A stretch of DNA of 64,000 nucleotides from Acanthochlamys bracteata (Eukaryota; Streptophyta; Magnoliopsida; Pandanales; Velloziaceae), in NCBI GenBank assembly GCA_019914995.1, contig CM034137.1:5421155-5485154 (forward strand). The letters are read 5' to 3'. A program made the translations under genes and the position numbers. Positions 49,801 to 61,428 of the stretch are shown here, piece by piece (the stretch's first letter is position 1; every line of letters starts with the position of its first letter). The notes under the pieces are model-generated. The model saw nothing but the letters and a program-made list of their open reading frames with translations, was not told the origin of the DNA and searched no databases.

Positions 49801-52800
49801 TCTAATTTTATGGTTTTTTGTAGTTTTTAACTTAAAGTGCAAGTTAGTGAGTATAAGAGCATGATCTTTCTGTCATTATGCCATTAGGTTGTATTAAAAT
49901 TCAATTTTTACTGTTCAAAATTTGAGTTGTTTCAAATTTGAAACATTCACTATCATATTGTGGAATCATGATGATTATAATCATGATGTATAGCACTGCT
50001 CTTATTTCACTTTACTTTGATACTCCACTCCTTTTTCTGCCATGATTAACTTCAAAGCTCAATATGAATATTCTAGGAAGTTTTTGTTTTCCTTTGTTGC
50101 TATGTGGTGATAATGCTTTGCATGTATGTAATCAACTATTGCAATATGATCCTGTGTTCTTCAGTTCAGAGGGTAATAGGTTTGGTATTGTTATTTATGG
50201 TCGAAATAGGCTGGTCAATTGGACATGAAACTAAATTTAGCACTCTATTGGTTACTGATGTCATTGTAGCTTCCTAGTAAATTATGAACATTCATTCAGC
50301 TTTATCTATGTGTGAGAAGTTAGTTGCTGGTGTAAATGGGGATGAGGATGGAGTAAAACTGTGGCAAAGCTTAGTACGTCAGACAGAACTGACTGCCCAA
50401 TTGTGTTCAATTATGAGGGATGTCAGAAATGTTCGAGGCGGAACACAAAAGAAAATTGAAAAGTTAAGGCAGTTGCTCTCTGGACTTCTTAGTGAATTGA
50501 CCTATTTTGATGAGGTACATCTGTTAATATGGTTCGTCTCTTCAACAATTTTTGTTTTTCTTGGATCTCTTTTCTTTGTTGTCTAGAAATCATATGTTTC
50601 ATTAACATAATTTCTTTTTAGCCAATTCGTTCACCTTTGACCCCTGGTGTACTGATTACGGGCATCATTCCATCGGAATCATCAATTTTCAAAAGTGCCC
50701 TGCATCCTCTGCGTCTGACATTCAGGACAGAAAATGGAGGGACTTGTAAAGTAATTTTTAAGAAGGGCGATGACATCCGTCAAGATCAACTCGTAGGTGT
50801 TAACGAATGGGTTTTTTTAGAGACTTTTTTACCAACCACCTCATTGGAAGCAGTATTTGATGTTTATATGAAGCTTTCATGACATTGAACTTACTGTTTC
50901 CGAGTTCCAGCAATTATTATACACATTGAATGTATATACTCTTTGTCTATAGGTGATTCAAATGGTTTCCCTAATGGATAGATTGCTTAAGTTAGAGAAT
51001 CTTGACATGCACCTTAGTACATATAGAGTACTAGCAACTGGGCAAGATGAAGGCATGTTGGAGTTTATTCCCTCCAGCTCACTGGCACAGGTAACATCTA
51101 TTACTTCAATTCACTTTAATTTACATCATAAAACGAAGCATGTGCTGTTTTTGTTGTAGATTCCCCTAAAGGGTCATTGTTCATAAGCAAGTGTTATCTA
51201 TCTTCTCTACAAATTATATAATTCTACCCATCTTACATGTTTTCCATAAATCTCACCATCATCTCATAAACTATCAATATTTGATATCTTTTAGAAGGAA
51301 TACAGTAACCTGTATTTCCTATTGTTGCTGAGACCTTCAGTTCTATATTTTATGTTGCATAATAACTTGTTGATTGATACGACAAGAAAAGCAAATCCGC
51401 TACAAGTATTAGTTGGCAAGTAAGATGAATTGTTCATTTTTCTTTTTCCTTTTCTTTTTTCTTTGGTGATCCAGAATTAACCACTTAGAATTTGCTTTTT
51501 GCCTTTGGTTTAACAGAGGATATGCTTGTGCCATGCGTTGCACTTGATTATTGACTTTAAACTAATTATACAACCATTAAGACATATGCAAGTTTTTAGG
51601 AGTTTCCCGTTAAAGTTGATCAATGTTCCACTATCTGGATGTAGAAGGTCAACCTGATACTGTCATTACTCAGATTTTGCTGTCGCATCTGCCCATCTAG
51701 TCCAAACCTTCTGGATCTGAAGGAAATTCTGTGGATATTCCCCAGTAACTTGTGTACTATTTTGCTGTATGCATGCATGCTTATGTTTCTTGTTGTTATC
51801 CTCATTATTACAACCTTTGATTCTTTTTTGGTGGATTGTTTGAGTTAATATATTCTGGGTGGAGAAGCACTGGGAACTGACATGTCATTTGCAATATTAT
51901 CAGATTCTGTCTGAGCACCGTAGTATCATTAGCTATCTTCAGAAGTTTCACCCGGATGAGGATGCGCCTTTTGGTATTACAGCTTCATGTCTAGAAACAT
52001 TCATAAAGAGCTGTGCTGGCTACTCTGTCATTACCTACATACTAGGGATTGGAGACAGGTTGGTCTATTCATTTCTTTACATCTTGTATGTTACTCGCAG
52101 TCATTGAAAACATGTGCCTGCATATTCACACATCAAGGTGCATTCTTGTCCTTCCGCCTTGATGTAATGTTTGTGCATACCAATGGCTCAATCAGCAAAC
52201 AATAACAACATTTTGCGAATATATAGTTGCAAAGCAGAAGTTTGCTGGAGGATATCTGTAGGAGGCTGTTAGGAAAGAGCTTACCTCTGACTCAGAAAAT
52301 CATTTCTTTCTTATTTATTAAAAGCATTTGATGTTAAGTGGTATTTGATGTAGTACCAGGCTGTTTGGGAGTGCTTATGAAAAGTGCTTTTCTGAAATGG
52401 AGAGTACTTTTGTTCTATTTCGATAAGCGAGCTCTACTTTTTTCTCTAAAAGAAAAATAAAAATGAGCAATAACAAGATTTTACTACGTAGAATTTTTCT
52501 ATACTTTCTAAATTTTTAAATAAATTCTGTAGAATGTTGTAGATGATTTATTTGAAAATATGAAGTTGAAAAAGCTGAAAAGTGCTTTTTCTGGATATTT
52601 TTTAATTGTCCAAGAAAAGGAGATTATTTTGCCAGGTGGACTTTGAATTAAGCTTACTTAATCAAGTGAGCCTGTCATGTTAACAAACTCTAGGGTACTC
52701 CATAAACCAGTTCTTCTTGCAGTTGGCTTTTCTCCTATTAGCCTTTTTCTTGTGGTCATCTCTCTTGATCTATCCTCTTCATTTCATGAGCTGAGAAGTT

Positions 52801-53906
52801 TTATTATTGAAATTCCTGATCATGAATTACGTGAGCTTGTGTTTTAAATTCGTCTTCTATATTAACTTTTGTTAGGTGTCAATGTTGCTCTTTTCTGAGA
52901 CTATTTTATGTGTATAACTTTTTTCCTTGTTGCGTTTATGTACTCAACATAATTAGCCTCTTTACTTTTTCCTGTCATTCTCTATTTTGGAACTATCTGA
53001 ATTTGATTTTGTGATGTATTAAATTATATTTGGCTAGTTAATTCCCATGTAAAAAACTTTCCTACATGAATCTTTGACCATTGACTTGATACTCAGTTGA
53101 TGCCATGTCTTGGTGTCTTTTTGTAGCTGAAATTTCTATTTGACGTCTATAGGTTTTTTATCTAAAATCTGCATATATTTAATGATTGTTAATTTCTTGA
53201 TGATGGCTAGGCATCTGGATAACCTTCTTCTTAGGGATGATGGGCGTCTCTTCCATGTCGATTTTGCCTTTATTCTTGGTCGAGATCCAAAACCCTTTCC
53301 ACCACCAATGAAACTTTGTAAAGAAATGGTAGAGGCTATGGGGGGAGCAGAAAGGTATTTTCCTCTACTTTTTTTGTTATAATCTCATGGTGTACATGTT
53401 GCTTATGTGGACCTTATTTAGTAATCAACTTTCATCATGTCTTGGATTGCACCATTAGCAAGAGCTTGTTTTAGAAGTATGTCATGTTTGAATTTGGAAG
53501 AGAATGCAGTATCATCAAGCTTTTCCTGCTCCTGCAGTGAATACTATACTAGGTTCAAATCCTATTGCTGTGAAGCGTATAATATTCTACGAAAGTCGAG
53601 CAATCTTATTCTCAATCTCTTCCATCTAATGGCAAAGTCTAGCATTCCCGATATAGCTTCTGATCCTGAGAAAGGCATTCTTAAGGTGATCTTTGCAATT
53701 TCAGCTTATGTTGAGAAAGCTTAGTGCTTGGACGTCTTGTAACAACCCTCTTTTCTTTGTTTAATTAGCTTCAAGAGAAGTTTCGGTTAGATTTAGATGA
53801 TGAGGGTGCTATACATTTCTTCCAAGATCTCATCAATGAAAGTGTTAGCGCGTTATTTCCTCAAATGGTCGAAACCATTCACAGATGGGCTCAATATTGG
53901 AGGTAA
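43834..53906 (+). CDS. VPS34: Class III phosphatidylinositol 3-kinase
   Basis: It phosphorylates phosphatidylinositol to PI3P on endosomes and autophagosome precursors, in complexes with VPS15 and VPS30/ATG6. Exons: 43834-43942, 44325-44421, 44512-44608, 45229-45384, 45459-45668, 46549-46724, 47183-47330, 47880-47975, 48514-48649, 49126-49247, 50320-50514, 50622-50792, 50953-51090, 51904-52058, 53211-53354, 53538-53685, 53769-53906. They total 811 codons plus stop; the Arabidopsis protein is 814. The N-terminal C2 domain spans about 1-250 ([20 protein letters not shown] at the start, VWDVSCG at exon 4). The helical PIK domain is about 290-465. The kinase domain is about 530-800, with [15 protein letters not shown] ending at 570, the catalytic loop GIGDRHLDN at 665-673 (Asp668) and DFA at 686-688. 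The C-terminus QYWR is the conserved end. The acceptor of exon 11 is the weakest junction. Confidence 0.96.
52366..52600. mobile_element. Third Tourist-like MITE copy, inside a VPS34 intron
   Basis: GGCTGTTTGGGAGTGCTTAT at the left, then AATAAAAATGAGCAATAACA, ACTACGTAGAATTTTTCTAT and AATTTTTAAATAAATTCTGT match the family seen at 12695 and 23000. It lies in the 1,152-bp intron 52059-53210. The right end has decayed (GAAAAGTGCTTTTTCTGGAT) and no target duplication is clear. Confidence 0.7.
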
Positions 53907-56509
53907 CATGGTATATTTCTTCCAGCAGAAGGTTAGTAGTTTACATCTTGTGGCCCTATTGTTAAAATTTTCATTTTGTGTTCAGTCAGGTGTCAAGGCA
54001 TTTGCCTGTCCTCAGATTTTATGTTAGTAGAATTTTCTGCTCTTGCTATGAGCTAATAATGAGTTACTAAGAAGATTTGTCAAATGGACTGAACATTCGC
54101 CTTATTAATAGAGGATGATGTTTAATCTTTAAGGTGTCTAAACCCCAGCCCTACTTGGCTGACCTAACCCTATTATGTAAATATAAACTCCTTCTAGACC
54201 CTTGGATGCCCACTTCTTTGGTTCTTTTGGATTGGGTATGATGCATCATCTCGCCATTGTTATTTGGATCGGCTTTCTTCTTTTGTGCCGAAGTTTTTTT
54301 TTTTCTTTTGATTTTTTAGTACGTTAAATGTTTGTTTTCTAACTAATCAATTGATGTTATAATTCAGCCTTGTCGAAATGCAATACTCCTAAATTCGGTT
54401 GTAACAGCAACACTCAAAATTTGGAATCTGGACACAGTAGGCCTATTAGGCAGGAATAGCTCATGAGAATTGTCTTGAGCTCTTTCATCGTCATTCCTTG
54501 TTCATAAATTCAGGACTTTGTTGTGTTTGCAGCTTGTAATGTATATATATTTTTTTGTTAAAAAGTTGGCCCAAATTGAGAACAATACTTTAATATTTTA
54601 TTGAAAAGTTTGTGAATCTAAATTTTGTTCTATGTTTTTTAAATTGGAAATTAAGCTTGTGAAGAACAAGCATTTAAAAAATTTTAAATGTCGAAATTGG
54701 CAGTTAAGAGCACGGAAGGATAGAAAAATTGGTGGGATAGGATACGCTGAACGGATTTAGCTTAAAAATAAATTGAACGAATAACTTATTGCGATTTAAA
54801 AAAAAGAATGAATAACTTATTTGCTATTTAAATAAAGTAAATCTCTTTCACTGATTTTATATAATTTGAACAAGTTTAATGATTTTATTTTTATTTCTTC
54901 TATTTTCACGTGATTTTTCTTATTTAAAAAATTTTAATGAACAGGAAGTGAATTGTCCTGTGCACACTCTTTTCAGTACTAGGAGATCACCTATTGAAAA
55001 GAAGTAATAGTGAAAAGCTGGAACTTACGCTTAGCCACGCATGCGAGGAGGACGAAGGCGCCGCACGTAGCTTTCATTCTGTTTCGACAAATTTGTTAGC
55101 TCTGCTCAATGTCTTTTTTTTTTAATTCAATAGAACAAAAACTTTATCTCACGTATTTATATCTTTTATTATATACGAGGTGATATTTTTATTTCAGGCG
55201 TATAATTTGATGAAACTCACAGCACATGAGCAGAATGGAATCAATGGATAGAGAGATGGTGTGGCGTAACAAAACCATTTCATAAGAGTAATTATAGCAA
55301 CTATTCCATTTTTAGGACATATAAGAGACCGACTTCTCACAAACGAAGCCGGGCACGAAATAATATGTGGCTCACCAACACTAAATAATATAAAAAAACT
55401 AAAGATTTGCTATCTCCCTACCTATCCACACCAGTGTTGATGGATTACGGATCAAGTCACCACCAGCCAGCGAGTTGAGCTACTTGCTCGATCTTCAGAA
55501 CACTTTACCATAGCCAATGCGGGACAAACAAAAGAAAATGATCTATGCTTTTGTAATAACGATTCCACGAATCTGACACGGGAAGCTCCCTAGCCCATAT
55601 GTTTGACAGCAAGTTGTATACAGCTACTTCACAGTGGAATTTCACCGAATAGAATCTCGGTATAACAAACCTAGTAATATATCCCAATACTATAGTACTA
55701 TGAAATGGCATATGACAAACCCGGTAATATATCTCAATAGCATACTACTTCGCTAATACGAAACACTCATATTTTTCTTCAATTTATAGACTCAAACAGC
55801 ATCATTCCTTTGAGAAATTTTGCAGCAAGAAAGATGAAATTTTGGTAGTACATCATTTTGTCGTGAGTCAAGTAGATTAGCAAATAAGTATATTATTTAA
55901 AATGTAATATATATATGTATGGCTGTTGAAAAAATAAAGAAACTTTTTGATTTTCTATTTTTATATACTATCAGAGCCAAAGAAAAAACTCTAATCTAGC
56001 CTACCGCTGGTACTACAGTACCCACTACCGCTATAGTGCCATGCTATAGTTTTGTCACTATAGTGCTGCTATGGTAATGAATGAAGAAGAAAAAGGAAGA
56101 AGCGTTGTGAAAAAAAATAATAAAAGGAGAATATAAGAAGTCTTTCTGGAGGAAAGAAAAAAAAAAGAAAATAAAGAAGTAAAAGTATTTCGAAAGGAAA
56201 GAAAAAAAATAAATCAAAAAAGAAGAAGAAGAAGATGTAAGACGAGGAGATTAGTTGGTGATTGATTGATATTTGTTTCTACCATGTCGAAGTATTGCGC
56301 AACCACTACGGATGAGTTAAATTCAATCAAACAATAACTACTACATATATGGAAATTATTATAGATGTTCATCAAAAACTCAAAAGATAGTTTGATAGTA
56401 CTACAATAGGAGGTGCATAATCTTGAGACTTGATAGAAAAGAAGCAATAAATAGCTAATCAGGCTCAAGATAGAGTTTTAAGATGAGATGCAAGTTTGGC
56501 ATCTTCTTC
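53907..56509. other. VPS34 3' flank and AT-rich intergenic DNA
   Basis: No gene is seen. The segment ACTATCAGAGCCAAAGAAA at about 55967 resembles the TATCAGAGC primer-binding site that follows the 5' LTR of plant Copia elements. The sequence before it (about 55200-55960) could therefore be an old 5' LTR of the element at 56510, though I could not match it to a 3' LTR. Purine-rich runs occur at 56080-56240. Confidence 0.4.
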
Positions 56510-58010
56510 GGGTACAATAAAATATCCGATGTGCGTACGACTAGTGATTCAGGTAATACTGCCAAACTTTTCTTACCTATGATAAACAGAGTATAGATTG
56601 GATTATTGATTTGGAGCTACTGATCATATGACTTATAATTATGCCTTATTTACTGCTATCTCTATGCCTTATAGAAAACTTATGTTGTTACTAATAAAGC
56701 AGTCTTTTTTACTGGGCAAAATCTATGTCTCTAATTTCTATTTTGTCGTTGACTACAACTTGTTACATGTACCGCAAATAACTGAGCAGATGAATTGTGT
56801 GAGTTTGATGTATCTTTCTTTTGTATTGTTACAAGATATTAGACTCGAGAGAGTTTTAGTCATGGTACTAAAAAAGGGTTATATTATGTGGATGATATAG
56901 CACCTGATCATGCTGTAAGTATTATTAAATTATGTGCTTCTCATGTTAAAAAGATTTGGTTATTGCATCACTGATTTGGTCATGCGTCTTTTGGTTATTT
57001 AAAATTGTAGTTTTCTCCTTTATTTACTAGTGTCAACAAGTCTACCTTACAATGTGATACTTGTATTATGGCTAAAAGCCGTCAGGTGACATATCCATTA
57101 AGTCATAATAAGCATCTTGTACCGTTTGATTTAATGCATGTTGATGTTTGGAGACCATCTTCAGTTTTGAACTCTTTGGGTATTCAGTGGTTTACGCTAT
57201 TCATTGATGATTACACCCCCATGATTTGTTTATATGATATGATGCATAACGATGATATAATAAACATCTTCCAGCAATTTTACAAGATGGTTCAGATCCA
57301 ATTTGTACTTTATGTTAAAGTTTTTCGATCTACTAATGAAGGAGAATTTGTAAATACTGCTCTTACATAGCTTTTTCATAATAAAGGTGTTATACATGAG
57401 AATATTTGTCCTCAAACACCATAGCAAAATAGGTATATAGTTGAAACTGCACAGTCTTCATCATGGTGGAACAGTTCTAAGCAATTTTGGATGGACGAAG
57501 TCACCTATGTAGTATACTTTTTGAATCCTTTACCTTCGAGAGTTTTAATTTTCTAAACTTTTTTGAAGGTACCGACACATCATATTTCTGTATCTTTCGT
57601 ATTGAATCATTCTCCTAAGGTATTTAGGTGTGTTGATTGTATTCATCTATATAAGAACCAGAAGAGTAAATTAGATCATTGTGCACTTTGATATATTTTT
57701 CTTAATTTTCACTGCACTAGAAAAGTTTACCGGTGTTACCATCTCTCTACTCACCGGTTATATGTTTGTTGGATGTCACATTTATTAAGAATGAAATATA
57801 TATTCCAGAAACACCAGAGTATGTCCTTCAGGGGGAGACCGAAATTGAAAAACATAACTGATTATTGGATATTTAAGGGGGTGGTACTTTTGTGGCTGTG
57901 GAACTTATATCGTCAGAGGGAGAAAAAATTGTTGCACCGGAAGAAACTATTGCACTAGATAAATTCGTTGACAAATCTGTTGAATCAATTTAACCGGCTA
58001 TGATTGATGT
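56510..58010 (+). mobile_element. Decayed Ty1/Copia retrotransposon (protease and integrase parts)
   Basis: In order on the plus strand: a remnant of the WI(I/L)DSGAxDHM protease site at about 56595-56640 (here WIIDL, then ATDHMTYNY after a shift); the pre-integrase zinc-binding segment at about 56960-57070 (FGHASFGYLKL, then CDTCIMAKSRQ); and the integrase core at 57068-57370 with PFDLMHVDVW, FTLFIDDYTP and a weakened D-N-G-E-F block (STNEGEFVN). Next come ENICPQTP at about 57400-57420 and RKVYRCYH near 57720, the conserved step after the integrase. Stops, including one right after FVNTALT, break the frame. No reverse transcriptase or RNase H follows, so the element is truncated. Confidence 0.85.
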
Positions 58011-59623
58011 TGATACTAAAGATTCTGAATACTCTTGTATCTACTAGTAATGATTCTTATACTTTGGCACCAAGATTGAACCATGGTGTTCCACCTGATC
58101 ATTACTCTCTAGATAGCAAAGCAAAAAACAACATGCAATAGTAAAATTAAATTGAAAGTTCAATATTTCACAGAAATTTTTGTGTATGTTATAGTATTAC
58201 AAAATGAGACACAATATTATTGACTACCATTTTGTACGCGATCATATTTCTATAGTCAGATTGAAGGTTCATTATGCTTCTACTCATGAACAATTAGTTG
58301 AGTTGCTAATAAGCTCTTTTTTTAAGTAACTATTTTTTATATTCCCGATAGTTGGCAAACTCAGATCCGATTATGTATCGACCCAAAAATCATCTTTTCG
58401 ATACCATAATAGATCTGAATCTATTGATAAACAACATATACAATCGATTTGGAATGATTCTGATTAACTAGGAACGTTTAAAGAAAAAGGAACTTCTTTC
58501 TATTACTTTTTGTTCCCTGTCTAGTATAGTTTGGTGCCTACTAGACTCTTCCTTTTTCTTTTCTTCTTCACGCGGCAAAAGATCCGTTCTTTATAGGTTT
58601 TTCTTCCTCTCTACTCGATCTGTCGATTGTCTTCATCCGTTGCTTGATCGTTCTTCCTCTTTCAGCCAGCCATTAGTTCTTCTTTTTCTTCTTCATTGAG
58701 AGGTTCTTCTTCTTTTTCTTGACGTGAGCGTAGAACCGTGTAGGATTATTATTCTTCATCTTCTTTAACTCTAGATTTCAAAGTTGTTCTTCATCTTTTT
58801 TGGATCTGAAATTTCGAAGTTTTGTTTTTTTCCTTCTTCATTCCAGATATTGGTTGAGCATAGTTTTTCATTATAACTAATCCAATTCTAAGTAAAGATA
58901 TGTTGTGTGCTTGGTTTTGTAATTGTGATAGATCGTGGGGAACTTGAAGTTAATATCTCTGATTTGTTAGGGTCACATATTTTGTGGTGATTGATTAGTT
59001 TTGAGTTGAAATGATGAGAGTTATATTGATTTGTGTAGAAAATATGCTTCAGATTTCTTATTTTAGGGTGTATTGTTTATTCTTATAACTCACTTTCTTC
59101 TACTAAAAGGTTACTTCTGACTCACATATTCGAAGCGCATTTTTTCTTCTCTCCTCTGGATTCTTTCTGTCACATTTTCCTTCAAATCTAGCTCGCAGCA
59201 GTAGAATTGTTGTCGAATTGAACGCTTAGTTACGACAGATTTGACAAAACTGAGAATGATATGCTATTTCAATATGGCTTTTGTAGTTTATGGTAAAGCT
59301 TGTTGAAGTATGTTGTCTATGGAGGGAAACTACCTACGATGTTTGTTTTGCGCTTTGTGGTTAATATAACCGCAATGTTATCTTCTTGGTAGATCAATGA
59401 CACCGAAAGATGAAGTATGTTGTCTATAGACTGTCTCTACATTACCTTTAGTCAATGACACTGGAAAACTGAAGGAGTAGAAAGATAAAACCAAGACAGA
59501 GAGGTCCATTTCGTTGTCTTGTGTTACTACATGCTCAAAGATTTGTGGTCCATGTGAGCATTACCAAGGTAATATATGCCTTACCAGGTCATTTTTCTGG
59601 TGTTAAATTGATTTTGAGATGAT
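58011..59623. other. Gene-free region, possible Copia debris and short direct repeats
   Basis: No gene is seen. Pyrimidine-rich TTCTTCTTTTTCTT runs occur at 58550-58720. A phrase GAAGTATGTTGTCTAT occurs twice (about 59305 and 59412), each time near ATCAATGACAC or GTCAATGACAC, suggesting a short diverged tandem duplication. Confidence 0.4.
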
Positions 59624-60149
59624 TCCAAAATTGTTAAAATGAGGATTTTAGGTAGGATCGTTCTGTTTGAATAGAATCGTTGAATCGAAATTTTAAAAGT
59701 AAAAATTGTAAGATTTGATATATTACAAAATTTCGTATACTTTTTTTAATACCATTACAAAATCTTTTGTGAAATTTTTATAATACTTTAAAAATTATTT
59801 CAAATAATTTGCAAATTAAGAAAATCCTTTTAAATTTATAATGCTCCTCTATATTTTATAATAAACCTCTTAAGATTATATTTTACAGAAAACTTTTTTA
59901 AATTTTACAGAAAATTTTCTTAACTTTTGTAATTACCCTCTCAAATTTTAATTTATTACAAAAGAAATTTTCAAAAGTGAAATCATATCAACTTATAAAA
60001 CGTCACAATTTGATTGATTTATAAATAAAATATCGATTTTTGTGCGATTTTATTTAAAAGTATTTATTAAAATAGGATGATTTGGTGACATAAGATCTTT
60101 AAATTATAGAATCTTAAAACTTAAAAATGAAATTTTGATAATTTTGGAT
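59624..60149. repeat. AT-rich inverted-repeat element, family X copy 2
   Basis: The left end TCCAAAATTGTTAAAAT and the right end ATTTTGATAATTTTGGA are inverted repeats. The interior shares the GGATCGTTCTG block and TTACAAAA runs with the element at 5170-5636. No certain target duplication was found. Confidence 0.5.
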
Positions 60150-60921
60150 GGTTCCTTTCTGTCATCAAGTTTGGGATTATGAAAAAGATGCCTGATGATG
60201 AAGTCTAGGAGGTTCCACATGAATGTTGAGAGGAACCGAAACTATTGACAGCTTGTAGGGTTGTAAGGTGTTTGTAGTTATCGTCCCAGCGAAATCACTA
60301 GCGTGTAGTATTGGGAATTCCTTAGAAATTTGTAGTGGATTGGTGTAGGTAAACAAATGTGTTTGCAAGCTTGGCAAAAATATTAATAGATGCATAGTTT
60401 TGTATGTGAATAGATGGTGAAGAATGACGTGTTTGTTGCTGTGGATGCGAATAAATTGTTATCGTGTAGAGTAGATCAGTGGAAATGTTAGAATTAATTT
60501 TTGGTGTTGGTTATTTATTAAAATATATTTAGAATTAAAAATTAATGTGGAACTGATGTTTAATAATAAGTTAATTCTTTGCACGACTCAAATTAGTTGA
60601 CTTAAAGTTCAATAGAGAATTTAGTCAATACTCAATTGCATATTAAAGTTGCACGTAAAAAAACGCCAGATGAGTATCGAAAGCGGCGCAAATTTTTTTT
60701 GTGCGGAAATGAAAATAATCTAGATAATTTTTTTTTTATTAAGAAAAATTTGGAACCAATTTTATGAGAATTTAGTTTATTGTCCTATTGTATATGGCTA
60801 TAATATAGAACTGTTTATCTGTTCATAATTTATTATTTTAATAAAAATTCATAATACCTATTCTAATTGTATTAGATTCATTATTTTTATATGGTCTGGG
60901 TTGGATTAAGACGGTAGTGAT
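60150..60921. other. Gene-free AT-rich region
   Basis: Nothing supportable is seen. The small minus-strand frame at 60177-60395 has no recognisable domain. Confidence 0.4.
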
Positions 60922-61131
60922 GGGGTCGTTTAAGAATACTAAACCAATAATTTTTTTGAAAAAATTATTTTAAAAAATAAATAAATTGTATATTTTAAAA
61001 TATAAATAAATATATAAAATTTATGATGTATAATTAGTTATGATTAAATTTTATAAAGTATAATAAATTTATTAAAAAATATAAAATTAATAAATATAAA
61101 AATAGGACTAAATGTGCTGTTAAACAGCCCC
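60922..61131. mobile_element. Small MITE-like element upstream of the Fe-S scaffold gene
   Basis: GGGGTCGTTTAA at the left and TTAAACAGCCCC at the right form a 12-bp inverted repeat with two mismatches around a 186-bp AT-only centre. No clear target duplication was seen. It ends about 300 bp before the ISU start codon. Confidence 0.5.
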
Positions 61132-61428
61132 GGTTCGTTTTCGTTTCGTTTCTATGACGCGAGTTTTAATAGTTTGTTCTTACTATTATTACATCAACAA
61201 ACCACCGCCAAAAGCAGTCGGGAAATTATAATAAAGAAACAAAATCACACACCGCATAACTAATAACTCTCCGCAGCAGTAGACCCTCTTCCACGTGTAT
61301 TATCTTCTTTTTTAGCTATTTATGAAATCCAGAAGATCAACGAAATTGAGGAAACAGATTAGAACAACAAAACAATCCGAAGAACCATCGCGAAATTCCA
61401 CGGAACAGAACCGCAACGAGCGATCGAA

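Noticed and set aside
53901..53910. Donor-like GTAAC at the VPS34 stop codon (AGGTAACATG)
   Set aside because: The protein already ends with the conserved QYWR. TAA is the natural stop, and no further family sequence follows.
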